A stretch of 64,000 nt of DNA, from positions 4,464,001-4,528,000 of the forward strand of contig NZ_CP065410.1 of assembly GCF_020544405.1 (NCBI RefSeq). Direction: 5' to 3'. This document shows, one piece after another, positions 17,181 through 25,351 of the stretch; within the stretch, counting starts at the first letter, position 1; each line of letters begins with the position of its first letter. The notes beneath the pieces were generated by a model. The model did no database searches. It was not told the DNA's origin and saw only the letters and a list, made by a program, of their open reading frames with translations. This DNA is from Pseudomonas sp. IAC-BECa141. GTDB taxonomy: Bacteria > Pseudomonadota > Gammaproteobacteria > Pseudomonadales > Pseudomonadaceae. The position numbers and the translations under genes are program-made.

Positions 17181-17801
17181 TTAGTGAAGGGCTTTCCAGG
17201 CCGCCACGTAGGCCTTGGCATTGGCCGCCACTTGCTCAGTCGTCATGCCCGGTTTGAACAGCCCGGAGCCGAGGCCGAAGCCTTTGACGCCAGCGTCGAT
17301 GAACGCCTGCATGTTGTCCGGCGTGATGCCGCCGACCGGCGCCAGAATCGTCCCGACCGGCAACACCGCCAGCCAGGCTTTCACCACCGCAGGTCCCATC
17401 TGCTCGGCCGGGAACAGCTTGAGAATGTCCGCGCCCTCCTCCAGTGCCGCGAAGGCTTCAGTCGGTGTGGCAACACCCGGCGACAGGTACAGCCCCGCCG
17501 CTTTTGCAGCCCGCAACACCTTGGCATCGCTGTGGGGCATGACAATGACCTGGCCGCCAGCCTCCTTCACCCGTTCGACCTGTTCCGGGGTCAGCACCGT
17601 GCCGGCACCGATCAGGCAATCGGCGGGCAGGGTCTTGCGCAGGGTGCGAATGCTTTCGTACGGCGCGGGGGAATTGAGCGGTACTTCGATGACGCGAAAT
17701 CCGGCGGCATACAGGACTTCTCCGACAGCGGCGGCTTCCTGCGGATGCAGGCCGCGCAGGATCGCGATCAGACCGTTTTGCGCCAGTGCTTGCTTGAGCA
17801 T
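17181..17801 (-). CDS. dgoA: 2-dehydro-3-deoxy-6-phosphogalactonate aldolase
   Basis: A 206-residue class-I aldolase of the KDPG/KDPGal family that splits KDPGal into pyruvate and glyceraldehyde 3-phosphate. The Schiff-base lysine lies in [11 protein letters not shown], the Glu in the first strand follows 'ILRG', and '[11 protein letters not shown]' and '[10 protein letters not shown]' (phosphate loop) are conserved. It starts 19 nt after dgoK ends and precedes dgoD, giving the order kinase-aldolase-dehydratase as in other dgo operons. Confidence 0.95.
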   Translation of the reverse strand: MLKQALAQNGLIAILRGLHPQEAAAVGEVLYAAGFRVIEVPLNSPAPYESIRTLRKTLPADCLIGAGTVLTPEQVERVKEAGGQVIVMPHSDAKVLRAAKAAGLYLSPGVATPTEAFAALEEGADILKLFPAEQMGPAVVKAWLAVLPVGTILAPVGGITPDNMQAFIDAGVKGFGLGSGLFKPGMTTEQVAANAKAYVAAWKALH

Positions 17802-17820
17802 GTCAGGCCTCCAGTCAGGG

Positions 17821-18810
17821 TTAACGGGGTGAGGAATCGATCAGTCCGGCGGCGAGCGCCAGTTGCCACAGACCACGCTCGGTGGCTTGCTCGGCCAGAG
17901 TCACCCGGGCGAAACCACAGGCGTCGAGGGCCCGGCTGTAACGGGCGCACAATTGCGCGTTGCCGATGAGGATGATCGAAGGAAGATGTGCGCTGTTGCG
18001 CCGGCGTCGTTGCACTGCGGCCAGTGCCGACAGTTCATGGCCGATCAACAGGCCGGACAGATAATCCGGTTGCGCGGTGGCGCTGAGTTCACCGGTCAGG
18101 CCCAGACTGCGGGCGCTGAACAGGGTCGACAGCACGCCTGTCTCGCCCTCTGCCGACAACGCCACTTGCACGCCGCGATCAAATGCCTCGGCGTCGAACG
18201 TCGCGCTGTGCTGTTGGGTACGACCGAGAATGCTGTGTTCGCTGAGCACGGCGAACACTTCGCCGGTCATGAAGGTATCGAAACGGGTGATGCAGCCGTC
18301 GGCCACTTCCACCCATTTTGAATGACTGCCCGGCAGGCCGATCAGCAGATCATGGGTCGCCTCGAGCGGCAGATTCTGCAGGACGCCGAGGACCTGGGTT
18401 TCTTCGCCGCGCATCACGTTCGGCAGTGCCGAGCGCTGAATCACACCCGGCACGATATGCACATTTACACCGCGAAGACTGCGAACGGTTTGCAGGGATT
18501 TTCCGAGATCGGCCACATTGGCCGGCGTATCGCGGTAGGACGCTTCGCGCCAGCCCTGAGCGCTGCCGACCATGCCGCAGGCAATCACCGGCAAGCCGGG
18601 CTGCGCATCGAGCCAGTCGCCGCATGCCTCGTCGAACGCCAGTTCAAAACCCTCGGCGCATTCACGACCGTTGATGACCCGCGGCGTCTTCGGCAACTGC
18701 ATGATCCCGAACGACAGCGACCGCTGCGCCAGCACCTGCCCGCCCGCCCCAAGTTTGTAAGCACGTAGTGAGGTCGTCCCCCAATCGAGCGCGATCAATT
18801 GCGCCAGCAT
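17821..18810 (-). CDS. dgoK: 2-dehydro-3-deoxygalactonokinase
   Basis: A 329-residue sugar-acid kinase that phosphorylates 2-keto-3-deoxygalactonate with ATP. The N-terminal phosphate loop is LIALDWGTTSLRAY, and 'VIACGMVGSAQGW', 'IGLPGSHSKWVE' and 'LSGLLIGHEL' are DgoK hallmarks. The ATG at 18810 has AGGTGA 5 nt upstream within the leader AACAAAACAGGTGAAG that is repeated in the SDR operon. It is first in the operon and is driven by the promoter at 18849-18878, with a palindromic operator just upstream. Confidence 0.95.
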   Translation of the reverse strand: MLAQLIALDWGTTSLRAYKLGAGGQVLAQRSLSFGIMQLPKTPRVINGRECAEGFELAFDEACGDWLDAQPGLPVIACGMVGSAQGWREASYRDTPANVADLGKSLQTVRSLRGVNVHIVPGVIQRSALPNVMRGEETQVLGVLQNLPLEATHDLLIGLPGSHSKWVEVADGCITRFDTFMTGEVFAVLSEHSILGRTQQHSATFDAEAFDRGVQVALSAEGETGVLSTLFSARSLGLTGELSATAQPDYLSGLLIGHELSALAAVQRRRRNSAHLPSIILIGNAQLCARYSRALDACGFARVTLAEQATERGLWQLALAAGLIDSSPR

Positions 18811-18848
18811 CGCTTCACCTGTTTTGTTATTGGCAGTGAGTGAGCTGG

Positions 18849-18878
18849 ACTATAAACCCGGGCACAACAAAATCTCAA
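18849..18878 (-). promoter_or_regulatory. Promoter of the dgo operon
   Basis: On the minus strand: TTGAGA (18878-18873), an 18-bp spacer and TATAGT (18854-18849). The start is predicted near 18842, giving a leader of about 30 nt. The SDR promoter at 31007-31036 has the same hexamers and spacing. Confidence 0.75.
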
Positions 18879-18892
18879 TATATAAATATCAT

Positions 18893-18907
18893 TCCCACAT
18901 TATGGGA
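18893..18907. promoter_or_regulatory. Palindromic operator upstream of the dgo promoter
   Basis: TCCCACATTATGGGA, a TCCCA-N5-TGGGA palindrome, ends 14 bp upstream of the -35. The same palindrome (TCCCATATTTTGGGA) lies at exactly this distance in the SDR promoter. The position, centred near -58, suits an activator such as the IclR protein encoded in this operon; the binding protein is inferred. Confidence 0.7.
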
Positions 18908-18913
18908 TGAGGC

Positions 18914-18992
18914 AAAAAAAATATCGCAGGCAGAAACAGCGCCTACAGAGAAATTCAATTTCCCTGCAGGAATCGTCTCGGGCTGCGATATT
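18914..18992 (-). terminator. Long composite hairpin terminator after the GNAT gene
   Basis: Outer stem AATATCGCAG (18920-18929) with CTGCGATATT (18983-18992) encloses an inner interrupted stem (18942-18954 with 18958-18970). A run of eight T follows on the minus strand (18921-18914). It lies 11 nt after the GNAT stop and insulates it from the dgo operator. Confidence 0.7.
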
Positions 18993-19003
18993 CCTGGCGC
19001 GGC

Positions 19004-19486
19004 TCAGTTGCCCTCGGCAAACTCGCGCAATACCTTGCCATCCATGCGGTAACGCACCCACTCTTCCTGCGGCTGGGCGCCGAGGGATTTGTAGAATTCG
19101 ATGGCCGGGGTGTTCCAGTCCAGCACGCTCCATTCGAAGCGGCCGCAGTCGTTGGCGCAGGCTATTTTCGCGAGATGGCGCAGCAGGGTTTTGCCGGCGC
19201 CGCCGCCCCGTTGTTCCGGGGTAATGTAGAGGTCTTCGAGGTACAGGCAGTTGCTGCCCAGCCAGGTCGAATAGCTGAAGAAGAACACCGCAAAACCGAT
19301 TGGCAGACCATCGCGCAGGCAGATCAGGCCATGGGCGGTGGCGCCTTCGCTGAACAGACTGCGCTCGATGTCGGCGACGCTGGCGATAACTTCGTGACGG
19401 GCCTTTTCGAAGTCTGCCAATTCGGTGATGAACGCGAGGATTTGCGGAGCATCGCTGGGGGTCGCCGGGCGGATTTCGATCGTCAT
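19004..19486 (-). CDS. GNAT-family N-acetyltransferase
   Basis: A 160-residue acetyltransferase with the acetyl-CoA loop in PEQRGGGAGKTLL (motif A, Q/RxxGxG/A) and the segments 'IEIRPATPSDAPQIL' and 'FEWSVLDWNTPAIEFYKSLGA', typical of the diamine acetyltransferase-like GNAT group. The ATG at 19486 has AAGG about 10 nt upstream; a longer frame starting at 19558 lacks support. The substrate may be a polyamine or an amino-acid derivative but is not certain. It is a single gene closed by a long hairpin terminator. Confidence 0.88.
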   Translation of the reverse strand: MTIEIRPATPSDAPQILAFITELADFEKARHEVIASVADIERSLFSEGATAHGLICLRDGLPIGFAVFFFSYSTWLGSNCLYLEDLYITPEQRGGGAGKTLLRHLAKIACANDCGRFEWSVLDWNTPAIEFYKSLGAQPQEEWVRYRMDGKVLREFAEGN

Positions 19487-19594
19487 GGACGGGCCTTGTC
19501 GGAAAAAGGAAAACGCCATACTAAGGTGCCGCGCGGCGCTCGTCACATGGCAATCCAAACACTACCCTACTCAATCACAGAAACACGGCGATCC

Positions 19595-19700
19595 GTGTGG
19601 GAGCGAGCTTGCTCGCGAAGGCGTCCCGCCAGTCGATGGAGGTATTGCCTGTGCCGAGGTCTTCGTCGGATCGCCGCCCGGAGCAAGCTCGCTCCCGCAA
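19595..19700. repeat. REP doublet (REPIN)
   Basis: TGTGGGAGCGAGCTTGCTCG (from 19596) and the inverted copy CGGAGCAAGCTCGCTCCCGC (19679-19698) flank about 60 bp. Bases 19662-19699 recur inverted at 24301-24341. This is the fluorescens-type REP family, usually spread by a RAYT transposase encoded elsewhere. Confidence 0.85.
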
Positions 19701-19728
19701 GGATTGTTGTTTGCTTTATAGGACATGC

Positions 19729-20397
19729 ATGAACACGATCGCTTTCGAACCACTGGCCTCACTCGCCGCCGAACTGCTACCCCATGCGCTGGAACCGTCG
19801 GAGGACGGCGCTCATGACCTGTCGCACCTGCAACGGGTCTGGCACAACGTGCGCACTTTGCAGGCCGAGGAAGGTGGCGACCTTGAGGTGCTGCTGGCGG
19901 CGGTGTTGCTGCATGATTGCGTCGCGGTGGAAAAGAACTCGCCGCTACGTTCACAGGCTTCACGCCTGGCAGCGAAAAAAGCATCAACGGTATTGGCAAA
20001 CCTGAACTGGCCCGAAGCCAAAATCAGCGCCATCATCCACGCCATCGAAGCCCACAGTTTTTCCGCCAACATCACCCCGCTCACCCTCGAAGCCCGACTG
20101 ATGCAGGACGCCGATCGTCTCGACTCCCTTGGCCTGCTCGGCGTTGCCCGCACCTTCTACACCGCCGGGCGTATGGGCAGCGCGCTGTACGACCCGAACG
20201 ATCCCGAGGCTCGGGAAAGGGACTACGACGACACGCGATTCTGCCTCGATCATTTCCAGACCAAACTGCTGCACCTCGCCGACGGTTTCCAGACCGCTGC
20301 CGGTCAGCGTCTGGCGCAAATCCGTCATCAGCGCCTGAAGGGTTTCATGGAGCAATTCAAGGAAGAGATCGGCCTCGAAAGCACTCAGCCCTTCTGA
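19729..20397 (+). CDS. HD-domain phosphohydrolase (YedJ-like)
   Basis: A 222-residue HD-superfamily protein. Metal ligands are visible in 'DGAHDLSHLQRVW' (His, then HxxR), 'AAVLLHDC' (HD pair) and 'LMQDADRLDSLG' (Asp). The group, which includes E. coli YedJ, hydrolyses phosphate esters or nucleotides of unknown identity. The ATG at 19729 has AGGA 7 nt upstream, just beyond a REP doublet. It stands alone on the plus strand; no terminator is obvious before the next gene at 20480. Confidence 0.85.
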   Translation: MNTIAFEPLASLAAELLPHALEPSEDGAHDLSHLQRVWHNVRTLQAEEGGDLEVLLAAVLLHDCVAVEKNSPLRSQASRLAAKKASTVLANLNWPEAKISAIIHAIEAHSFSANITPLTLEARLMQDADRLDSLGLLGVARTFYTAGRMGSALYDPNDPEARERDYDDTRFCLDHFQTKLLHLADGFQTAAGQRLAQIRHQRLKGFMEQFKEEIGLESTQPF

Positions 20398-20479
20398 ACC
20401 GTTCGTCGATCATCAGGCACCAATCTTTCACGAGGGCAGACCAACATGAGGTAAGGATTTCAATCACTGGAGACACCCT

Positions 20480-20824
20480 ATGATCCCGTCAAGGTTGACT
20501 GCGCTCGTATTCGCAACCCTCCTCAGCCCTGCGGCATTCGCCGCCTCGACCACCGTCGCCGGCACCGGGCCGACCGATCCGGTCACCCAGCCCAGAGCAC
20601 CCGCCATCAACAGTGCCCCCGGTATGAATACCGATGGTTCGGGTGTACCGCTGATCAACCAGCCACCCGCAACGGGAACCGATCCTCGCACCCAGGGCAG
20701 CGATCCCGGCCGCCAGGGCGGGATGAACACCCCCGACGCTCCGGCCGCCCCCGACAACGCCGGTCCCGGCGTCGGCTCGAAAACCACCACGGGTGGTTCG
20801 GGCTCTGAAGGCGCAGGACAGTGA
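20480..20824 (+). CDS. Small secreted Pro/Gly/Thr-rich protein of unknown function
   Basis: A 114-residue protein with a clear signal peptide (MIPSRLTALVFATLLSPAAFA, cleavage after AFA) and a mature part of low complexity (Pro, Gly, Thr, Asn, Asp) with no predicted fold. GGAG lies 7-10 nt before the ATG, so translation looks real. It is followed 52 nt later by two other small genes on the same strand. No function is recognised; an extracytoplasmic stress or matrix protein is possible. Confidence 0.65.
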   Translation: MIPSRLTALVFATLLSPAAFAASTTVAGTGPTDPVTQPRAPAINSAPGMNTDGSGVPLINQPPATGTDPRTQGSDPGRQGGMNTPDAPAAPDNAGPGVGSKTTTGGSGSEGAGQ

Positions 20825-20876
20825 TCCGTGCTTCATCCACGCAACGTGTCTTATCCACTTCCCTGAAGAGGTAACC

Positions 20877-21131
20877 ATGAACGTCGATAAAAACCTGGAA
20901 AAAGAAGTCCTCACCCGCCTGTTGCATGCCCACCCAAGCGGCCTCGGCAAAGAGGTGCTGGACAATTATCGCGGCGAGAAAGTCGTGGCCGGTGCCCTCG
21001 CCGCCCTGCAGGAGCGTGGACTGATTCACCACGGCCACATCACTTGCAATGAAGCGGGAGAGCATTCGCTGAATCTGCCGATCAAGCTCAGCGCTGCAGG
21101 TGTGGAAGCGGCGCGTAAGCTCGATAACTGA
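20877..21131 (+). CDS. Small winged-helix-like protein of unknown function
   Basis: An 84-residue protein, with AGAGG 6 nt before the ATG at 20877. The arrangement 'LEKEVLTRLLHAHPSGL', 'VVAGALAALQERGLIHHGHIT' and a beta-like end 'LPIKLSAAGVEAARKL' looks like a winged helix, with the usual closing 'T/SAAGxxAARKL' helix. A DNA-binding role is therefore possible but not shown. It lies between two other small genes in the same direction. Confidence 0.65.
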   Translation: MNVDKNLEKEVLTRLLHAHPSGLGKEVLDNYRGEKVVAGALAALQERGLIHHGHITCNEAGEHSLNLPIKLSAAGVEAARKLDN

Positions 21132-21218
21132 CGCTTCCGGTCACTGGCGCAAGCAGTGTTCGGATGCATTGCCTGCGCCGGTCATTCCGAGATTCATCCA
21201 GCCACCAGGAGACCTGCC

Positions 21219-21599
21219 ATGCCTCGTGGAAGCAAAGCCAAATACACCGCCGAGCAAAAGCGCAAGGCCGCGCACATCGAAGACAGCTATGAACAGAAAG
21301 GCGTTCCGAAGGACGAAGCTGAAGCGCGAGCCTGGGCGACGGTAAACAAACAGTCTGGCGGAGGCGAGAAAGCCGGTGGCTCCGGACGCCGAAAACCTGC
21401 CAGCGCCAAGGCCGACGATCGCAAGGAATCGGCGCGACGCGCGACAGTAAGCCGTGAGGGACATTCGCGCGATAGCAAGGCTTCACGCGAAGTGCAAACG
21501 GTCGAGAGCCTGCGCAAGGAGGCCCGGGAGCGGAAAATCCCTGGGCGTTCGTCGATGCGCAAAGATGAGTTGATTGCGGCGTTGCGCAGAGCCGGCTAG
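21219..21599 (+). CDS. Basic protein with Rho-termination-factor-like C-terminus
   Basis: A 126-residue very basic protein (Lys/Arg-rich) with a short N-terminal segment seen in so-called plasmid-stabilization proteins ('GSKAKYTAEQKRKAAHI' and 'SYEQKGVPKDEAEARAWATV'), a disordered middle and a C-terminal Rho_N/SAP-like helix pair ('VESLRKEARERKIPGRSSM', 'RKDELIAALRRAG') that binds nucleic acid in other proteins. AGGAG precedes the ATG at 21219. The plasmid label is a legacy name; no plasmid genes are nearby. Confidence 0.75.
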   Translation: MPRGSKAKYTAEQKRKAAHIEDSYEQKGVPKDEAEARAWATVNKQSGGGEKAGGSGRRKPASAKADDRKESARRATVSREGHSRDSKASREVQTVESLRKEARERKIPGRSSMRKDELIAALRRAG

Positions 21600-21630
21600 G
21601 TCCAGACTGGATGTAACGGCTGAAGGCCTT

Positions 21631-21720
21631 ATCGCTGGCAAGCCAGCTCCTACAGAAATCAAAGGGCCCGCAAAAACTGCGCCCCCTACTGAAACCTGTG
21701 GGACCTGGCTTGCCAGCGAT
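21631..21720. repeat. Inverted repeat of the GGCTTGCCAGCGAT type
   Basis: ATCGCTGGCAAGCCAGCTCC (21631-21650, arm to 21655) and an inverted arm at 21696-21720 match at 22 of 25 positions, 40 bp apart. Part of the arm recurs at 24246-24269. It separates the plus-strand small genes from the convergent kinase gene. Confidence 0.75.
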
Positions 21721-21729
21721 TGCGAGCGT

Positions 21730-22665
21730 TCAGTCAGTGCATTTTTTGCTGATCAGCACATCAACCTCGGCAGTGCCAGGAGCGGTCGCCGGGCCCCATC
21801 GGGTGACGGCCAATGCAGCCGCAGCGTTAGCGCGCCTTGCGGCCTGGTGAGCGGTCAGTCCCTGCGCCAACCCGGCCATGAACACGCCGGCATGCGCATC
21901 ACCCGCGCCATTGCTGTCCACGGCTTGTACCTTGAAACCCGGTACGTGCTGGCGTTCGCCCCGCTGATGAATCCAGCAACCTTGCGGGCCGTCGCGCACG
22001 ACCATCAGCACTTCCTGCGGCAGGTGCACGGTCAATCGTTCCAGCGCGGTTTCGATGTCCGTTGCGCCAGTGAAGCGCAACGCCTCGACGCGGTTGCTGG
22101 TCCACACATCAATGCGCGGCAACAACGCCTGCATCATCGATGAGTCCGGAGTTTCCACCAGCGGCCCCGGATCGAACACCACGTTGATCGCCCTCGGCAA
22201 CGCCAGCGTCCAGTCCAGCAACGCCTGGGCCTTGCCGCTGTGCAGCAGGCTGTAGCCGCTGACGTAGACGTAGTCCCCCGGCTCGGCGGCGACGCTGTTC
22301 AGCTCCGCCGCCGTGACCTCACCTTCAGCGCCGATGTAGGAAATGAAACTGCGCTCGGCCGACGCATCGGTCAGCGCCACGCAGATGCCGGTGTCGCGTG
22401 CTGCAGGCTGTTCGATGCCGATGCGGATGCCTTCGGCGTTCATCGCCTGGCGCGCCAGATCGCCGAAACGACCATTACCGTGGCGACCGAGATAGACCAC
22501 CGGCATGCCATTACGCGCAGCGGCAGCCATTACATTGAAGCCGCCGCCAGCTTCGAAACTGGCGGACTGCGCCAGCACGTCACCACCGATTGGCGGCAGC
22601 GCATCCACGGCCATGACCAGGTCGATGATGACCTGGCCGGTGTGCAACATCTTAGGCATGAGCAT
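21730..22665 (-). CDS. PfkB-family sugar/nucleoside kinase (YegV-like)
   Basis: A 311-residue ribokinase-fold kinase: N-terminal glycine pair in FEAGGGFNVMAAAARNG and the C-terminal ATP/anion-hole motif DSNGAGDAHAG with the catalytic Asp. PfkB members phosphorylate sugars or nucleosides. It is the last gene of a four-gene module (GntR, ADP-ribosylglycohydrolase, NCS1 permease, kinase) that mirrors E. coli yegW and yegTUV. The start overlaps the permease stop by 14 nt (ATG at 22665) or 8 nt (ATG at 22659), so translation is coupled. It would phosphorylate the sugar released by the hydrolase; the sugar is unknown. Confidence 0.88.
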   Translation of the reverse strand: MLMPKMLHTGQVIIDLVMAVDALPPIGGDVLAQSASFEAGGGFNVMAAAARNGMPVVYLGRHGNGRFGDLARQAMNAEGIRIGIEQPAARDTGICVALTDASAERSFISYIGAEGEVTAAELNSVAAEPGDYVYVSGYSLLHSGKAQALLDWTLALPRAINVVFDPGPLVETPDSSMMQALLPRIDVWTSNRVEALRFTGATDIETALERLTVHLPQEVLMVVRDGPQGCWIHQRGERQHVPGFKVQAVDSNGAGDAHAGVFMAGLAQGLTAHQAARRANAAAALAVTRWGPATAPGTAEVDVLISKKCTD

Positions 22666-24118
22666 TCTCGGATTGCGCAGCGCGGCGATCTCTCGCCCCG
22701 CCGAGTACGAAGTAAATGCCGCCGGCGACCACGAACGTCACAATCCAGCCGAGGCCGTTGTGGCCCAGCCACGAGTCGGACAGGAAGCCCTTGAACCAGA
22801 CGTTTTCAGCCGTGGTGCCGATGGTGGTGAAACTGAAGCCCAGCACAATCGCAATCGCCCACGCGCCGAATGCGCGCCACTCGATGCCGCCGTTGTACCA
22901 ATAGGCGCTGCTCGGGCTGACGTCGAGCAGGTCTTTGGGGCTGTAGTAGTGACGATGAATCAGATCGACCACGAAGATCCCGACCCATGCGGTGATCGGC
23001 ACGGCCAGCAACGAAATGAAGGTGATGAACGGGCCGTAGAAACTGTCGGCGATCAGCATGAAGTAGATCGAACCGGCGAAAATCGCAACGATATCGACCA
23101 CCACCGCGTACACGCGCTTGACCTTCAGGCCGAGGGTCAGCGTGGTCAAACCGGCGGAGTACACCGACAGGTTGTTCGACAGCAACAGACCGCCGAACGC
23201 GGTGATCAGGTACGGCACGGCCATCCAGGTCGGCAGCATGTCGCGGATCGCCACGATCGGGTCAGTCGCCGAAGCGAGGTCGTTGTTGCCGACCGACAAC
23301 AGGCCGCCGAGGGTAATCAGCAGCACCAGTGGAATCCCCGCGCCGAACGCTGCAGAAGCGACCAGGCGCACGGCTTTGACGCTGCGATGCTGATAACGCG
23401 ACATGTCGGCGCCGGCATTTGCCCAGCCGATCCCGGTGCCGGCCGCCATGGTGCCGATACCGATGATCATCGCGCTCATCGGCGCCGGGGTGGCGTTGAA
23501 CACCGCGCTCCAGTCGATGGTCGCGCAGAGGAAGCCACCGACCAGAATGTTCAGCGCGCCGAACACGTAAGTCGCCCACTTCTGGATCACCAGCAAAGTG
23601 GCGTGGCCCAGGCCGGACACCGACAAGGTCAGCAGCACGAAAATCGCGATGAAGATCAAAGTCAGCACCGGTGCGCTTTTGGCTTCCACCGGCGAGCCGA
23701 ACAGGATCGAGCACAACGACAACAGCACAAACGCCGCCGTGGTTGTGTTGACGGTTTCCCAGCCCAGGCGCGACATCAGCGACACCAGCGTCGGGCCGAT
23801 ATTGCCGCGCACCCCGAAGATCGCCCGCGACAGGGTCAGGCTCGGCGCACGACCGCGACGGCCGGCAATCGAGATGATCCCCACTACCGCGAACGAACCG
23901 GCAGCGCCGAGGATCGCGACAATGATCGCCTGCCAGATCGCCAGGCCGCGAAACGCAACCAGCGTGGCGCCCAGCGGCAGGCCGAGGATGGAAATATTGG
24001 CAGCAAACCAGACCCAGAACAGTTGCAGCGGATGGCCGTTGCACTCGCCTTCCGGCACCGGTTCGATGCCCCGGGTTTCCAGTTGCCCGACACTTTGCCC
24101 GGCGTTCGATGAACTCAT
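22652..24118 (-). CDS. NCS1-family nucleobase/nucleoside permease
   Basis: A 488-residue, 12-helix cytosine/purine/hydantoin-type permease. The family signatures are 'LQLFWVWFAANISILGLPLG' early, 'WETVNTTTAAFVL' and 'GWANAGADMSRYQ' in helix 6. It imports nucleobases or related N-heterocycles with Na+ or H+. It takes the place of YegT in the E. coli yegTUV order, so the likely cargo is a nucleoside-like compound. It overlaps the kinase gene, but lies 234 nt after the hydrolase with REP elements between. Confidence 0.88.
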   Translation of the reverse strand: MSSSNAGQSVGQLETRGIEPVPEGECNGHPLQLFWVWFAANISILGLPLGATLVAFRGLAIWQAIIVAILGAAGSFAVVGIISIAGRRGRAPSLTLSRAIFGVRGNIGPTLVSLMSRLGWETVNTTTAAFVLLSLCSILFGSPVEAKSAPVLTLIFIAIFVLLTLSVSGLGHATLLVIQKWATYVFGALNILVGGFLCATIDWSAVFNATPAPMSAMIIGIGTMAAGTGIGWANAGADMSRYQHRSVKAVRLVASAAFGAGIPLVLLITLGGLLSVGNNDLASATDPIVAIRDMLPTWMAVPYLITAFGGLLLSNNLSVYSAGLTTLTLGLKVKRVYAVVVDIVAIFAGSIYFMLIADSFYGPFITFISLLAVPITAWVGIFVVDLIHRHYYSPKDLLDVSPSSAYWYNGGIEWRAFGAWAIAIVLGFSFTTIGTTAENVWFKGFLSDSWLGHNGLGWIVTFVVAGGIYFVLGGARDRRAAQSENAHA

Positions 24119-24240
24119 GAAAAATGCTCCTGTTTGCCTTTATTGTGGTTGTGGCAATGACGCAGAACGACTAGACATCCCGCCCTTCCTGGGCCTGTCT
24201 GCGCGATCCATTGCGGGTGATTATTCAAGACTTGTGGTGC

Positions 24241-24345
24241 ACCCATCGCTGGCAAGCCAGCTCTCACAGGTTCGAAGCGAACCTTGAGATTGCACTGTCC
24301 CTGTGGGAGCGAGCTTGCTCCGGGCGGCGATCCGACGAAGGCGTC
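24241..24345. repeat. REP fragments between hydrolase and permease genes
   Basis: One copy of ATCGCTGGCAAGCCAGCTC (from 24245), a perfect short hairpin GGTTCG-AAG-CGAACC (24269-24283) and a REP arm CTGTGGGAGCGAGCTTGCTC (24301-24320) that continues to 24341 with the same bases as 19662-19699 inverted. They fill the only large gap within the yeg-like operon. Confidence 0.75.
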
Positions 24346-24352
24346 AGTTCAA

Positions 24353-25351
24353 TCAGCGCAAGGCCAACAGCCCTGTCACCAACGGCTCAAGCTCCAGATC
24401 GTTGACGGCCTTCACCGTTTCAATCATCGGTGCCGGCCAGCTCTGCAGGCCCAGGCAGGCCCCGAGCATGGCGCCGAGAATCGCGGCGATGGTGTCGGTG
24501 TCCCCCCCCAGGCTCGCGGCCATGCACAGCGCATCGAACGGCGTCATTTCACCGACCGCGACTTGCTGCGCGAGGGCGAACGAGACCACCACCGATTCCT
24601 GCGAGGCCACCGAGGTGCCGATCACGTCGTACAGCAGATCCGCGAGCAACACCGGATCGCTCTCGACACTGATGCTGCGCGCCCAACTGATCCGCGACGC
24701 GATGCGCCCGCCGGCCACCCAGTGCCCGTGCGCTTCCGCTTGCTGGGCAATCTGTTGACCGAGGTTCAGCGCCTCGCCCAGATCCAGGCCGTTGATGCCG
24801 GCCGAGACCACCGCCGCCACCGCCGCCGCGCTGGAAATCCCCAGTGTGGTGTTGTGAGTGACCTGACACGCTTGCACCACCGCCGCGATAAAGCGCTCGG
24901 GGTTGGCGACATCCGCCGCGATTCCCACCGGGGTGATGCGCATCGCTGCGCCGTTGGTGGTCCCATAGCGCCCGGCCTCTTCCGGCGAATGGCCGGCGAG
25001 GATCATTTCGATCGCACGTTTGGTCGACGGGCCGAGCAAGTCCTGCGAGCCCTTGGCCTGCATCTCGGCTTCCCATTCGATCAGCCGTTGCGCCAGCACC
25101 GCCGGCTCGATCCGGCCGCGACCTTCGACCAGCAATTCGCCGACCAGAATCGCCTGTTCGGTGTCATCGGTGATCGAGCCCTTGGGCATGTTCGCGGCAA
25201 TCGGTTGCAACGGGCCGGCGTCTTGCAGATCGGTGATCTGGCCGAAGCGCTGCCTGATGGTTTCGCGGTTCAGGGATTGCGTCGGCATCCCCAGCGCATC
25301 GCCGAGGGCCAGGCCGTAAAACGCGCCCAAGGCACGGTCAAGGGCGGTCAT
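24353..25351 (-). CDS. ADP-ribosylglycohydrolase-family protein (YegU-like)
   Basis: A 332-residue hydrolase of the ARH/DraG fold. Both metal-binding motifs are intact: GSITDDTEQAILV (Thr-Asp-Asp, about residue 55) and SLGGDTDTIAAILGAM (Asp-Thr-Asp, about residue 280). 'GDALGMPTQSL' near the start is the family signature. The family removes ADP-ribose from proteins or cleaves other ribosyl bonds. Because it travels with a nucleobase-type permease and a sugar kinase, a small-molecule ribosyl hydrolase is more likely than a protein deribosylase. The ATG at 25351 overlaps the GntR stop (ATGA). Confidence 0.88.
   Translation of the reverse strand: MTALDRALGAFYGLALGDALGMPTQSLNRETIRQRFGQITDLQDAGPLQPIAANMPKGSITDDTEQAILVGELLVEGRGRIEPAVLAQRLIEWEAEMQAKGSQDLLGPSTKRAIEMILAGHSPEEAGRYGTTNGAAMRITPVGIAADVANPERFIAAVVQACQVTHNTTLGISSAAAVAAVVSAGINGLDLGEALNLGQQIAQQAEAHGHWVAGGRIASRISWARSISVESDPVLLADLLYDVIGTSVASQESVVVSFALAQQVAVGEMTPFDALCMAASLGGDTDTIAAILGAMLGACLGLQSWPAPMIETVKAVNDLELEPLVTGLLALR

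Noticed and set aside
24119..24352. Possible small gene between hydrolase and permease
   Set aside because: The stretch consists of REP fragments and a short hairpin; no ribosome site or conserved frame was seen.
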